This document shows, piece after piece, positions 1 through 16,057 of a stretch of 64,000 nt of DNA (positions are counted from its first letter, which is position 1; every line of letters starts with the position of its first letter). The translations under genes and the position numbers were made by a program. This DNA comes from Klebsiella africana (GTDB lineage Bacteria > Pseudomonadota > Gammaproteobacteria > Enterobacterales > Enterobacteriaceae): contig NZ_CP084874.1 in the NCBI RefSeq assembly GCF_020526085.1, forward strand, positions 1,736,001 through 1,800,000, written 5' to 3'. A model generated the notes under the pieces. The model searched no databases and was not told the DNA's origin. It saw nothing but the letters and a program-made list of their open reading frames with translations.

Positions 1-1
1 C

Positions 2-1824
<1,823 letters not shown>

Positions 1825-1836
1825 GTGGGCATAGCA

Positions 1837-2970
1837 ATGAGAAAATTGTGTTATTTCATAAATTCGGATTGGTACTTCGATTTACACTGGATCGATCGTG
1901 CCATCGCCTCCCGTGATGCAGGTTATGAGATTCACATCATCAGCCATTTTATCGATGACAACATAATAAATAAATTCAAAACATTTGGCTTTATTTGCCA
2001 TAATGTTACTCTTGATGCTCAATCTTTTAATGCATTAGTTTTCTTTCGTACTTACCATCATGTACAAAAAATCATTAAAAATATAAAGCCGGATCTTTTA
2101 CATTGCATCACTATCAAGCCATGTTTGATTGGTGGCGTGCTGGCGAAGAAATTTAATCTACCGGTCATCGTAAGTTTTGTTGGGCTTGGAAGAGTATTTT
2201 CTTCAGACAGCATGCCTTTAAAATTATTGCGAAAGTTTACTATTGCCGCATATAAATATATAGCCAACAATAAGCGCTGTATATTTATGTTTGAACATGA
2301 TCGAGACAGAAAAAAACTGGCTAAGTTGGTTGGACTCGAAGAACAACAGACGATTGTTATTGATGGCGCAGGCATTAATCCAGAGATATACAAATATTCT
2401 CTTGAACAGGATCACGATGTCCCTGTTGTATTGTTTGCCAGTCGTATGTTGTGGAGTAAAGGACTGGGCGACTTAATTGAAGCGAAGAAAATATTACGCA
2501 GTAAGGATATTCACTTTACTTTGAATGTTGCAGGCATTCTGGTCGAAAATGATAAAGATGCAATTTCCCTTCAGGTCATTGAAAATTGGCATCAGCAAGG
2601 ATTAATTAACTGGTTAGGTCGTTCGAATAACGTTTGCGATCTTATTGAGCAATCAAATATCGTTGCTTTGCCGTCAGTTTATTCTGAAGGTGTTCCGCGA
2701 ATTCTTCTGGAAGCATCTTCTGTGGGTCGCGCTTGTATTGCTTATGATGTCGGTGGTTGTGATAGCCTTATTATTGATAACGATAATGGAATTATTGTTA
2801 AAAGCAATTCACCTGAAGAGTTGGCTGATAAACTTGCCTTTTTGCTTAGCAATCCTAAAGCACGCGTTGAAATGGGTATTAAAGGACGTAAGCGTATTCA
2901 GGATAAATTCTCGAGTGGGATGATTATTAGTAAAACGCTAAAGACTTATCATGATGTGGTCGAAGGATAG
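1837..2970 (+). CDS. wbbO: Galactosyltransferase WbbO, GT4 family
   Basis: WbbO is a GT-B galactosyltransferase of D-galactan I synthesis; in published work it adds early Galp/Galf residues to the lipid-linked primer. The C-terminal half carries the GT4 donor-site E-x7-E motif (EGVPRILLEA, near residue 285). ATG 1837 is chosen over GTG 1825 because it gives MRKLCYFINSDWYF and 377 residues, the family's usual length. The gene starts 12 bases after the wbbN stop, so it belongs to the same operon. Codon use is AT-richer than the downstream his genes, typical of O-antigen clusters. Confidence 0.87.
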   Translation: MRKLCYFINSDWYFDLHWIDRAIASRDAGYEIHIISHFIDDNIINKFKTFGFICHNVTLDAQSFNALVFFRTYHHVQKIIKNIKPDLLHCITIKPCLIGGVLAKKFNLPVIVSFVGLGRVFSSDSMPLKLLRKFTIAAYKYIANNKRCIFMFEHDRDRKKLAKLVGLEEQQTIVIDGAGINPEIYKYSLEQDHDVPVVLFASRMLWSKGLGDLIEAKKILRSKDIHFTLNVAGILVENDKDAISLQVIENWHQQGLINWLGRSNNVCDLIEQSNIVALPSVYSEGVPRILLEASSVGRACIAYDVGGCDSLIIDNDNGIIVKSNSPEELADKLAFLLSNPKARVEMGIKGRKRIQDKFSSGMIISKTLKTYHDVVEG

Positions 2971-3089
2971 TTGTCGATCAAACGGTTATCCGTTTTTATT
3001 AGTTGCCAGTTTCTGTTTCTTTACCTTCAAATTTTTAAAGTATATTATTAACTAAAATTACTGTAACGTGTCACTTGGGAGGCGATCAA

Positions 3090-4406
3090 ATGTCTGAAAG
3101 ATCTTCAAGTGCACTGGTCTCTGTTGTGATACCTGTGCACGATGCTGCAGAATATATATCTGATACGCTTAGTTCCATTTTATCGCAATCGTTACAGGAT
3201 ATTGAAGTCATCATTATTGATGACAATTCGGCTGATGATACGTTAAAGCTACTGCAGTCCTTTGCCGCTAATGACCCGCGGATACGTCTTTTAAATAATT
3301 CGCAGAATATCGGTGCCGGTGCATCACGTAACATGGGATTAAAAATAGCAAGTGGCGAATATATCATTTTTCTTGATGATGACGATTACCCCGATGCTAA
3401 TATGCTCAAACGGATGTATGATCATGCTGTATTGCTGCAAGCCGATGCGGTTATCTGCCGATGCCAGTCTTTAGATCTACAAACCCATTCATATGCACCA
3501 ATGCCATGGTCCGTGCGCGTAGATTTACTTCCTCAAAAAGAACTATTTTCATCAGATGAGATCACTCATAATTTCTTTGGTGCATTTATCTGGTGGCCCT
3601 GGGATAAGCTTTTCCGGCGCCAGGCTATACTGGATACTGGTTTACAATTCCAGGATTTAAGAACGACTAATGATTTATTTTTTGTTAGCGCTTTTATGCT
3701 ACTTGCCAAAAGAATGGCGTTCCTGGATGAGATCTTGATTTCTCATTCCATTAACCGCAGTGGTTCATTATCGGTGACCAGAGAGAAATCCTGGCACTGT
3801 GCTCTTGATGCGCTACGTGCTCTCTATTCCTTTATTGACTCACAGCACTTGTTGCCTTCACGGGGTAGAGACTTTAATAATTATGCAGTGACTTTTCTTG
3901 AGTGGAATTTAAATACGATTTCTGGTCCGGCGTTTGATTCTTTATTCACTGCTTCACGTGAATTCATCACCTCATTGGATATTGATGAAAGCGATTTTTA
4001 TGATGATTTTATCAAAGCGGCACACCATCGCCTGGTTCGGTTAACGCCAGAAGAGTATCTTTTCTCGTTAAAAGATCGGGTATTACATGAGCTTGAATCC
4101 TCTAATTCATCTACAGAGAAGTTGCAAGCCAGTATTGCTTCTCAGGATCTAGTGCTTAAAGCCAGGGAGCAAAAAATTGATGAGCTAAGTGTGTCCGTTG
4201 CAGAGAAAAAAGAACGTATTGATAGGCTGATGGAGCGAAATGCATACTTAGAGACCGAGTATCAGAAACAACAAGAGCAATTAACTAAACTACAAAATGA
4301 ATTAAATGACGCTGCTCAACGCTATTCAGCTCTCATTTCATCATTGTCATGGAAAGTTACAAGACCCTTAAGGTTAATCAAAGCGTTAATCGTGAAGAAA
4401 ATGTAG
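3090..4406 (+). CDS. Family 2 glycosyltransferase with C-terminal coiled coil
   Basis: A 438-residue predicted glycosyltransferase. The GT-A N-terminal domain spans about residues 10-230, with IIIDDNSADDT and the DxD-type IFLDDDDYPD. From about residue 325 to 415 the sequence is rich in E, K and Q with heptad-like spacing, suggesting a coiled coil, and it ends in a short basic tail (RPLRLIKALIVKKM). ATG 3090 is preferred because GGGAGG lies 7 bases upstream; a longer TTG start at 3075 would swallow that site. About 120 bases separate it from wbbO and a terminator follows, so it is the last gene of the O-antigen region. Such genes are sometimes labelled kfoC-like; the acceptor sugar cannot be told from sequence. 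Confidence 0.75.
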   Translation: MSERSSSALVSVVIPVHDAAEYISDTLSSILSQSLQDIEVIIIDDNSADDTLKLLQSFAANDPRIRLLNNSQNIGAGASRNMGLKIASGEYIIFLDDDDYPDANMLKRMYDHAVLLQADAVICRCQSLDLQTHSYAPMPWSVRVDLLPQKELFSSDEITHNFFGAFIWWPWDKLFRRQAILDTGLQFQDLRTTNDLFFVSAFMLLAKRMAFLDEILISHSINRSGSLSVTREKSWHCALDALRALYSFIDSQHLLPSRGRDFNNYAVTFLEWNLNTISGPAFDSLFTASREFITSLDIDESDFYDDFIKAAHHRLVRLTPEEYLFSLKDRVLHELESSNSSTEKLQASIASQDLVLKAREQKIDELSVSVAEKKERIDRLMERNAYLETEYQKQQEQLTKLQNELNDAAQRYSALISSLSWKVTRPLRLIKALIVKKM

Positions 4407-4476
4407 TATTTTTATCAATAATTCATGCTTATTTTAGATGCAGAGAGATACTCCTGATTAACGAGAAAAGTTTTGC

Positions 4477-4512
4477 AGGGAGGTATATTAACACCTCCCT
4501 TTGTTATTATTA
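4477..4512 (+). terminator. Rho-independent terminator after O-antigen region
   Basis: Eight-base arms AGGGAGGT (4477-4484) and ACCTCCCT (4493-4500) enclose an 8-base loop, followed by TTTGTTATTATT. It lies between the convergent glycosyltransferase and hisI genes; the T-rich tract is on the plus side, so it mainly serves the O-antigen operon. Confidence 0.75.
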
Positions 4513-5102
4513 CTTATGCCGTGCTCTTAGATTATCAATCACTTCCCCGAGATCCAGCCCCTGGTCTTGCAGCAGCACCAGCAGGTGATACATCAGGTCC
4601 GACGCCTCATTCTTCAGCTCGAAGCGGTCGTTCACCGTGGCGGCCAGCGCGGTCTCCACGCCTTCTTCCCCCACTTTCTGCGCAATACGCTTGGTACCGC
4701 TGGCATACAGCTTCGCCGTGTAGGAGCTCTCCGGGTCGGCGTGCTTGCGCTCAGCCAGCAACTGCTCCAGCTGATAGAGGAACAGCCACTGGTGGCCGGT
4801 TTCGCCAAAGCAGCTGGTGGTGCCTTTGTGGCAGGTCGGCCCGATCGGGTTTACCAGCACCAGCAGCGTATCGTTGTCACAGTCCGGCGTGATGCTCACT
4901 ACATTGAGGACGTGGCCCGAGGTTTCACCCTTGGTCCACAGCCGCTGCTTGCTGCGCGAGTAAAAGGTGACCTTGCCGGTGGCTTCGGTTTTCTCCAGCG
5001 CCTCCTTGTTCATGTATCCCAGCATCAGCACTTCGCCGGATACGGCGTGCTGCACGATGGCCGGCATCATGCCGTCCGTTTTTTCCCAGTCCAGCTGTTC
5101 AG

Positions 5103-5109
<7 letters not shown>
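4510..5109 (-). CDS. hisI: Phosphoribosyl-AMP cyclohydrolase / phosphoribosyl-ATP pyrophosphatase
   Basis: Bifunctional enzyme for steps 2 and 3 of histidine synthesis (PR-ATP to PR-AMP, then ring opening to ProFAR). Residues 1 to about 112 form the cyclohydrolase domain with metal-binding CDNDTLL and the Cys-containing CHKGTTSCF. The remainder is the pyrophosphohydrolase with [12 protein letters not shown]. Its 199 residues match the enterobacterial length. It is the last gene of the minus-strand his operon and overlaps hisF by 7 bases. Confidence 0.97.
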
Positions 5110-10614
<5,505 letters not shown>

Positions 10615-10653
10615 GATTGTATTCCCCTGTGTGTCCCGTGACCGGCTGGCCGA

Positions 10654-11553
10654 TTACTCCATCATCTTCTCAATCGGCAGCACCAGAATGGAGCTGGCGC
10701 CCAGCGCCTTCAGTTTTTCCATGGTCTCCCAGAACAGGGTTTCGCTGCTGACCATGTGCATCGCCACGCGCTGCTTGTCGCCTGCCAGCGGCAGAATAGT
10801 CGGCCGCTCGGCGCCCGGCAGCAGGGCCACCACTTCTTCCAGGCGTTCGGTCGGGGCGTGCATCATGATGTATTTCGACTCGCGGGCCTGGATCACGCCC
10901 TGAATACGGGTCAGCAGGCGGTCAATCAGCTGCTGTTTGGCGTCGGCCATTTCGCCGTCGCGCTGGATCAGGCAGGCTTTGGAGCGGTAGATCACTTCCA
11001 CTTCGCGCAGGCCGTTGGCTTCCAGAGTGGCGCCGGTGGAGACGAGGTCGCAGATGGCGTCGGCGAGGCCGGCGCGCGGTGCCACTTCCACGGAGCCGTT
11101 CAGCAGGCAGGACTTAAAGGAGATGCCTTTTTGATCGAGGTAGCGCTTCAGCAGGTGCGGATAAGAGGTGGCGATGCGTTTGCCGTCAAGCGCCGCCGGG
11201 CCATTCCAGGCCTCATCCACCGGGGTCGCCAGCGACAGGCGGCAGCCACCGAAGTCGAGACGGCGCAGGGTGAAGTAGCGCGGGTCTTCGCCCTGGGCGC
11301 GGCGGCTGAGCAGCTCTTCTTCCAGCACGTTTTCGCCGATAATGCCGAGGTCGACAACACCGTCCATCACCAGGCCCGGGATATCGTCATCACGCACGCG
11401 CAGAATGTCGATTGGCATATTTTCCGCCAGCGCAATCAGACGCTGGGTGTGCAAATTGACTTTAATGCCGCAGCGGCTGAGTAATTCGCGTGAATCTTCG
11501 CTTAAACGGCCTGATTTCTGAATAGCTATGCGTAAACGGCTGTTGTCTAACAT
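10654..11553 (-). CDS. hisG: ATP phosphoribosyltransferase
   Basis: First, feedback-inhibited enzyme of histidine synthesis, condensing ATP with PRPP. It is the long form with a C-terminal regulatory domain (299 residues), so no HisZ is needed. The product begins [19 protein letters not shown] and the PRPP-binding loop is [14 protein letters not shown]. It is the first structural gene after the attenuator and so is controlled by histidyl-tRNA availability. Confidence 0.98.
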   Translation of the reverse strand: MLDNSRLRIAIQKSGRLSEDSRELLSRCGIKVNLHTQRLIALAENMPIDILRVRDDDIPGLVMDGVVDLGIIGENVLEEELLSRRAQGEDPRYFTLRRLDFGGCRLSLATPVDEAWNGPAALDGKRIATSYPHLLKRYLDQKGISFKSCLLNGSVEVAPRAGLADAICDLVSTGATLEANGLREVEVIYRSKACLIQRDGEMADAKQQLIDRLLTRIQGVIQARESKYIMMHAPTERLEEVVALLPGAERPTILPLAGDKQRVAMHMVSSETLFWETMEKLKALGASSILVLPIEKMME

Positions 11554-11600
11554 TGTTCTTTTCCTCTGAATACCTGTCTGAATCTGTCCGAATTTGGTCC

Positions 11601-11635
11601 AAAAAAAAGCCCCCGGAAGCGAATCTTCCGGGGGC
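11601..11635 (-). terminator. his operon attenuator terminator
   Basis: On the minus strand an 11-bp GC-rich stem (arms at 11625-11635 and 11609-11619) with a 5-base loop is followed by eight T residues (11608-11601). It lies between hisL and hisG, the position of the classical his attenuator: ribosomes stalled on the leader His codons favour the antiterminator. Confidence 0.95.
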
Positions 11636-11698
11636 TCTCTGCGCGTTCATGCACCACTGGAAGATCCAAATGTCTTCCAGCACACATCGCCTGAAAGA

Positions 11699-11749
11699 CT
11701 AGTCAGGATGATGGTGATGATGGTGGTGTTTAAATTGAACGCGGTTCAT
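11699..11749 (-). CDS. hisL: his operon leader peptide
   Basis: A 16-codon ORF encoding MNRVQFKHHHHHHHPD, with seven consecutive His codons, 63 bases before the attenuator terminator. It differs from the E. coli leader at one position near the start. Translation of the His run senses charged tRNA-His and sets read-through into hisG. An AGAGAATTT stretch just upstream can serve as ribosome-binding site. Confidence 0.96.
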   Translation of the reverse strand: MNRVQFKHHHHHHHPD

Positions 11750-11788
11750 ATAAATTCTCTGTGAATGACTATGCATTTGATGTCCTTT

Positions 11789-11818
11789 AACCTAAACCAC
11801 TTCCGCCGCAGAAAGCAA
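11789..11818 (-). promoter_or_regulatory. his operon promoter
   Basis: On the minus strand TTGCTT (-35, 11818-11813) and TAGGTT (-10, 11794-11789) are 18 bases apart, about 40 bases upstream of hisL. The surrounding GTGGTTTAGGTTAAA resembles the known enteric his promoter. Confidence 0.75.
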
Positions 11819-11925
11819 GGGCTTTTTTCTATCATTAATTCATTTCACATTGAGCGAAGAAATTGTCAGTTGCCGCTGGCTGGCGTAGCCTGTAATCAGC
11901 ACAGCGAATGAGTCAGGAGCCTGGG

Positions 11926-12750
11926 ATGAAAAAGGTCGCGATAGTCGGTTTGGGATGGCTGGGGATGCCGCTGGCGCTGTCGTTGACGGCGCGAGGCTGG
12001 CAGGTCACCGGCAGTAAAACTACGCAGGATGGCGTGGAGGCGGCGCGGATGTGCGGGATCGACAGCTATCCGCTGCGCCTGGAGCCGCAGCTGGTCTGTG
12101 ATACCGAGGACCTCGACGCGCTGATGAACGTCGATGCGCTGGTAATCACCCTGCCGGCCCGGCGTACCGGGGCAGGGGAAGGGTTTTATCTGCAGGCGGT
12201 GCAGGAGATTGTCGATACCGCGCTGGCGCACCATATTCCACGGATCGTCTTCACCAGTTCCACCTCGGTGTATGGCAACGTCAACGGCACGGTGAAAGAG
12301 AACTCCCCGCGTCTGCCGCAAACCGCCAGTGGGCAGGTGCTCAAGGAGCTGGAGGACTGGTTGCACAACCTGCCCGGGACGTCGGTGGATATTTTGCGCC
12401 TGGCCGGGCTGGTGGGGCCTTCCCGTCATCCGGGACGTTTTTTTGCCGGTAAGTCGGCGCCGGATGGCCAGCACGTGGTCAATCTGGTGCATTTGCAGGA
12501 TGTGGTGGCCGCTATCGAACTGCTGTTGCAGGCTCCGAAGGGCGGGCACATCTATAATCTATGTGCGCCCCGTCATCCGGCGCGCGGCCTCTTTTATCCG
12601 CAGATGGCCCGCGAGCTGGGGCTGCCGCCGCCGGTGTTTAGCGACAGTCCGGACGGCGGTCAGGGCAAGATTGTGGATGGCAATCGTATCTGCAATGAGC
12701 TGGGGTTTGAGTACCAGTACCCCGATCCGCTGGTAATGCCGATGGAGTGA
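11926..12750 (+). CDS. yeeZ: YeeZ-like NAD(P)-binding SDR-family protein
   Basis: A 274-residue Rossmann-fold protein of the NAD-dependent epimerase/dehydratase family. The N-terminal VAIVGLGWLGMP is a dinucleotide-binding glycine motif and TSSTSVYG lies at the usual catalytic Ser/Thr position, but the Tyr-x-x-x-Lys pair of classical SDRs is not evident. No reaction is established for YeeZ. ATG 11926 is chosen over ATG 11908 because an AGGAG lies about 7 bases upstream and the product matches the E. coli length. It sits divergent from the his operon, as in E. coli. Confidence 0.9.
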   Translation: MKKVAIVGLGWLGMPLALSLTARGWQVTGSKTTQDGVEAARMCGIDSYPLRLEPQLVCDTEDLDALMNVDALVITLPARRTGAGEGFYLQAVQEIVDTALAHHIPRIVFTSSTSVYGNVNGTVKENSPRLPQTASGQVLKELEDWLHNLPGTSVDILRLAGLVGPSRHPGRFFAGKSAPDGQHVVNLVHLQDVVAAIELLLQAPKGGHIYNLCAPRHPARGLFYPQMARELGLPPPVFSDSPDGGQGKIVDGNRICNELGFEYQYPDPLVMPME

Positions 12751-12787
12751 TCTACCAGCGGTGATTCGCACACCGTAAGGGGGAGCG

Positions 12788-13678
12788 ATGAAACCACTGC
12801 TGGATGTCCTCGTGATCCTCGACGCCCTGGAAAAAGAGGGGAGTTTTGCCGCGGCATCGGCAAAGCTCTTTAAAACGCCCTCGGCGCTGAGCTACACCAT
12901 TCACCGCCTGGAAAGCGATCTCAATATTCAGCTGCTTGACCGCAGCGGCCACCGCGCGCGCTTTACCTCCACCGGACAAATGCTGCTGGAGAAAGGGCGG
13001 GAGGTGCTGCATATCGCCCGCGAACTGGAGATCCGGGCGGTTAAGCTGCAGCAGGGGTGGGAACATACCCTCCGTCTGGCGGTGGACAGCACCTTTCCCG
13101 TGGCGCAACTCTCGCCGCTGATCGCGGCATTTTATCAACAGCAGCCGCTGACCCGACTACACTTCACGCTTAGCCCTGCTCTACTGGACTGGCAGCCGCT
13201 CACCGGAGGGCAGGCCGATCTGCTGCTGGGGGCGCTTGGCGAGCCGCCGCCGCTCAGCGGCTATGACTATCTTCCCCTCGGCGAGCTGGAGTTGCTGCTG
13301 GTGGTTTCTCCGCAGCATCCTCTGGCAGGGTACTGTGCTCCGCTAAGCTGGCGAACCCTGCGCCGTTACCGGGCGGTGGCCACCGGCGAGGGTGGGCCGC
13401 TGCTCAGCGATCAGGAGACCCTGACGGTGTGTGACGCCGCGGGGCAGCTGGCGCTGCTGCGCATGGGGCTGGGCTGGGGCTGTCTGCCGCGCTACCAGGT
13501 GCAGGGGCTACTGGACAACGGCGAGCTTATTAGCCTGGTCGTGCGCGGGCAGTCGACCCGTCAGCGCGCCTGGATTGCCTGGAATGACGCAACCTGCGGT
13601 TTGGCCAGTAAATGGTGGCGTGAAGCGCTATTAGCAAATAGTGCTATTTTTTCGGTTTATAATACGGAAATCGTATAG
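12788..13678 (+). CDS. yeeY: LysR-family regulator, YeeY-like
   Basis: A 296-residue LysR-type regulator. The winged helix-turn-helix occupies about residues 1-60 (EKEGSFAAASAKLFKTPSAL, then IHRLESDLNIQLLDR), and the effector domain follows from about 85. GGGGGAG precedes the ATG. It sits 37 bases after yeeZ and upstream of plaP, the same position as E. coli yeeY. The regulon is not shown by the sequence. Confidence 0.85.
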   Translation: MKPLLDVLVILDALEKEGSFAAASAKLFKTPSALSYTIHRLESDLNIQLLDRSGHRARFTSTGQMLLEKGREVLHIARELEIRAVKLQQGWEHTLRLAVDSTFPVAQLSPLIAAFYQQQPLTRLHFTLSPALLDWQPLTGGQADLLLGALGEPPPLSGYDYLPLGELELLLVVSPQHPLAGYCAPLSWRTLRRYRAVATGEGGPLLSDQETLTVCDAAGQLALLRMGLGWGCLPRYQVQGLLDNGELISLVVRGQSTRQRAWIAWNDATCGLASKWWREALLANSAIFSVYNTEIV

Positions 13679-13781
13679 ATATTAGCACGTTAAAAAATAT
13701 GCTTACGCAATGAACTTCATAACATCTTGTCAACGCCGTTGAATTTGTTGCAAAATATGCGGCCTGAAAACCAGAGACTAG

Positions 13782-13816
13782 CCGACGCTTTTTTTAAAGT
13801 GTCGGTTATTTTTTTG
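13782..13816 (+). terminator. Probable Rho-independent terminator
   Basis: CCGACGC (13782-13788) pairs with GTGTCGG (13799-13805), including one G-T pair, followed by TTATTTTTTT. It lies about 105 bases after yeeY and about 150 before plaP, so it may end the yeeZ-yeeY transcript or act as a leader terminator for plaP. Confidence 0.6.
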
Positions 13817-13966
13817 GTCGAAAGACACATCATTCAATACCAAGAGGCCGGGCTTCGTACCGGATAGATATTTACTAAAAACCGACAGTCGTTGTCGCTG
13901 AGGAATAGAAAGAAATGGGGCAATTTTTTGCTTACGCGCTGGCGTTCACCGTAAAAGGGGATAACT

Positions 13967-15325
13967 ATGTCGCATAACGCTACTCCAAATACCTCTCGCG
14001 TGGAATTACGTAAAACGCTTACGTTAGTTCCGGTTGTAATGATGGGCCTGGCCTATATGCAGCCGATGACGCTGTTCGATACGTTTGGTATCGTCTCTGG
14101 TATGACCGACGGTCACGTGCCGACGGCCTACGCCTTTGCGTTAATCGCTATCCTGTTTACTGCCCTGAGCTATGGCAAGCTGGTACGTCGTTACCCGTCT
14201 GCCGGCTCGGCGTATACCTATGCGCAGAAATCCATCAGCCCGACCGTAGGCTTTATGGTGGGTTGGTCTTCGCTGCTCGACTACCTGTTCGCGCCGATGA
14301 TCAACATTCTGCTGGCAAAAATCTATTTTGAAGCGCTGGTGCCTTCGATTCCGTCGTGGGTGTTTGTTATCGCGCTGGTCGCCTTTATGACCGCCTTTAA
14401 CCTGCGCAGCATTAAATCCGTGGCCAACTTCAACACCGTGATTGTGGTGCTGCAGGTGGTGCTGATTGCCGTTATTCTCGGCATGGTGATTTATGGTGTG
14501 TTTGAAGGCGAAGGCGCCGGTACGCTGGCCAGCAGCCGTCCGTTCTGGTCTGGTGACGCGCACGTGATCCCTATGATTACCGGGGCGACGATCCTGTGCT
14601 TCTCGTTTACCGGCTTCGACGGCATCAGCAACCTGTCCGAAGAGACCAAAGATGCAGAGCGCGTTATCCCGCGGGCGATCTTCCTGACCGCGCTGATCGG
14701 CGGCCTGATCTTCATCTTTGCCACCTACTTCCTGCAGCTGTACTTCCCGGACATCTCGCGCTTTAAAGATCCGGATGCGTCACAGCCGGAAATTATGCTC
14801 TACGTGGCCGGTAAAGCCTTCCAGGTTGGCGCGCTGATCTTCTCCACCATCACCGTGCTGGCGTCCGGTATGGCGGCGCATGCCGGCGTGGCGCGTCTGA
14901 TGTACGTGATGGGTCGCGACGGCGTGTTCCCGAAAAGCTTCTTCGGCTACGTGCACCCGACCTGGCGCACCCCGGCGATGAACATCATCCTGGTTGGCGC
15001 GATTGCGCTGCTGGCGATTAACTTCGACCTGGTGATGGCGACGGCGCTGATTAACTTTGGTGCGCTGGTGGCGTTTACCTTCGTTAACCTGTCGGTGATT
15101 TCCCAGTTCTGGATCCGTGAGAAACGCAACAAGACGCTGAAAGACCACTTCCAGTATCTGTTCCTGCCGATGTGCGGCGCCCTGACCGTTGGCGCGCTGT
15201 GGGTCAACCTGGAAGAGAGCTCAATGATTCTGGGCCTGATCTGGGCCGGTATCGGTCTGGTCTACCTGGCCTGCGTGACCAAAAGCTTCCGCAACCCGGT
15301 GCCGCAGTACGAAGATGTGGCCTAA
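13967..15325 (+). CDS. plaP: Putrescine importer PlaP (APC family)
   Basis: A 452-residue amino acid-polyamine-organocation permease with 12 predicted membrane helices. In E. coli PlaP (YeeF) is a proton-motive low-affinity putrescine importer. The sequence closely follows the E. coli protein, including [18 protein letters not shown], the helix-6 region [15 protein letters not shown] and the C-terminus [12 protein letters not shown] strong terminator follows, so it appears monocistronic. Confidence 0.95.
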   Translation: MSHNATPNTSRVELRKTLTLVPVVMMGLAYMQPMTLFDTFGIVSGMTDGHVPTAYAFALIAILFTALSYGKLVRRYPSAGSAYTYAQKSISPTVGFMVGWSSLLDYLFAPMINILLAKIYFEALVPSIPSWVFVIALVAFMTAFNLRSIKSVANFNTVIVVLQVVLIAVILGMVIYGVFEGEGAGTLASSRPFWSGDAHVIPMITGATILCFSFTGFDGISNLSEETKDAERVIPRAIFLTALIGGLIFIFATYFLQLYFPDISRFKDPDASQPEIMLYVAGKAFQVGALIFSTITVLASGMAAHAGVARLMYVMGRDGVFPKSFFGYVHPTWRTPAMNIILVGAIALLAINFDLVMATALINFGALVAFTFVNLSVISQFWIREKRNKTLKDHFQYLFLPMCGALTVGALWVNLEESSMILGLIWAGIGLVYLACVTKSFRNPVPQYEDVA

Positions 15326-15343
15326 GGCATAGCGTGATGTGAA

Positions 15344-15379
15344 TAAAAAAAGCCGGAGGGAAACCTCCGGCTTTTTTTT
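15344..15379 (+). terminator. Terminator after plaP
   Basis: Arms AGCCGGAGG (15351-15359) and CCTCCGGCT (15364-15372) with a GAAA loop, flanked by A7 and T8 runs; likely works in both directions. Confidence 0.92.
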
Positions 15380-15414
15380 CGTCTGTGCTGGTTCGATACC
15401 GGGACCTGCTTTTT

Positions 15415-15500
15415 TGCCCGGCGGTGCTTGCCGGGCCTGGGGGATATAAGCTGACGGGAGGCCCCCGTAGGCCGGGTCATGCGCAGCCGCCACCCGGCAG
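15415..15500. repeat. REP/BIME-type intergenic palindromes
   Basis: Two REP-like units in opposite orientation between convergent genes: GCCCGGCGGTGCTTGCCGGGC at 15416 onward, and a unit with TAGGCCGGGTCATGCGCAGC and CCACCCGGC ending near 15498. This is the usual form of Klebsiella and E. coli BIMEs at transcript 3' ends. Confidence 0.75.
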
Positions 15501-15506
15501 AAGAGC

Positions 15507-15818
15507 TTATCCCGCCTGCACCATAACTTTCAGCAGCGTATCCAGCAGGCCGGGAAAACGGGCATCCAGATCTTCCCGGCGCAGCGAAATCATGTTCTCC
15601 CGCCCCTGAGGCCGCTGCCAGATCACACCGCTGTCGCGCAGGACGCGCCAGTGGTGGGTCATGGTGGACTTGGCCACCTCCTCCTGACGCAGGGCGTTGC
15701 AGCTCTGCTCACTGCCGTCGGCCAGCGTGCGGATGATCTCCAGTCGCAGCGGGTTACCGAGCGCGGAAAGGACATTTTCCAGGCGAATTTGTTCTCGTTC
15801 GGGGTGATTGGCGATCAT
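15507..15818 (-). CDS. ArsR-family transcriptional regulator
   Basis: A 103-residue winged-helix regulator. The recognition region reads AKSTMTHHWRVLRDSGVI (about residues 55-72), followed by the wing (QRPQGRENMISLR). The start MIANHPEREQ is used because the upstream in-frame extension is Arg/His-rich and REP-like rather than protein-like. No ArsR-type metal cysteines (CxC) are seen, so a non-metal ligand is likely. It is divergent from the EF-G paralogue with an inverted repeat between them, suggesting it controls itself and that gene. Confidence 0.85.
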   Translation of the reverse strand: MIANHPEREQIRLENVLSALGNPLRLEIIRTLADGSEQSCNALRQEEVAKSTMTHHWRVLRDSGVIWQRPQGRENMISLRREDLDARFPGLLDTLLKVMVQAG

Positions 15819-15970
15819 AATAATCCTGTGTCGGCGGTGGCGCGGCGCATGGCAGCCGCAGCCCATATCGGCGGCTGGCGGCTACTATACCCAAACTCCG
15901 TTTCTGATGCCACGCGCGCCGCCGCAACCTGACCAATCGTAATAATAGCAAAAATAGTTCGAATATACTC

Positions 15971-15982
15971 GTACAGTTGTAC
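15971..15982. promoter_or_regulatory. Candidate ArsR operator
   Basis: Perfect inverted repeat GTACA-GT-TGTAC, immediately followed by TATGAT, a good -10 hexamer for the plus-strand EF-G gene. Dimeric ArsR proteins bind palindromes of this size; the assignment is by position only. Confidence 0.45.
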
Positions 15983-16057
15983 TATGATAGACGCAGTTAA
16001 ATGAACTGCGGATCATTCCGACCGCAGACTGACCGTCAAAACGACTAAGGACGCATC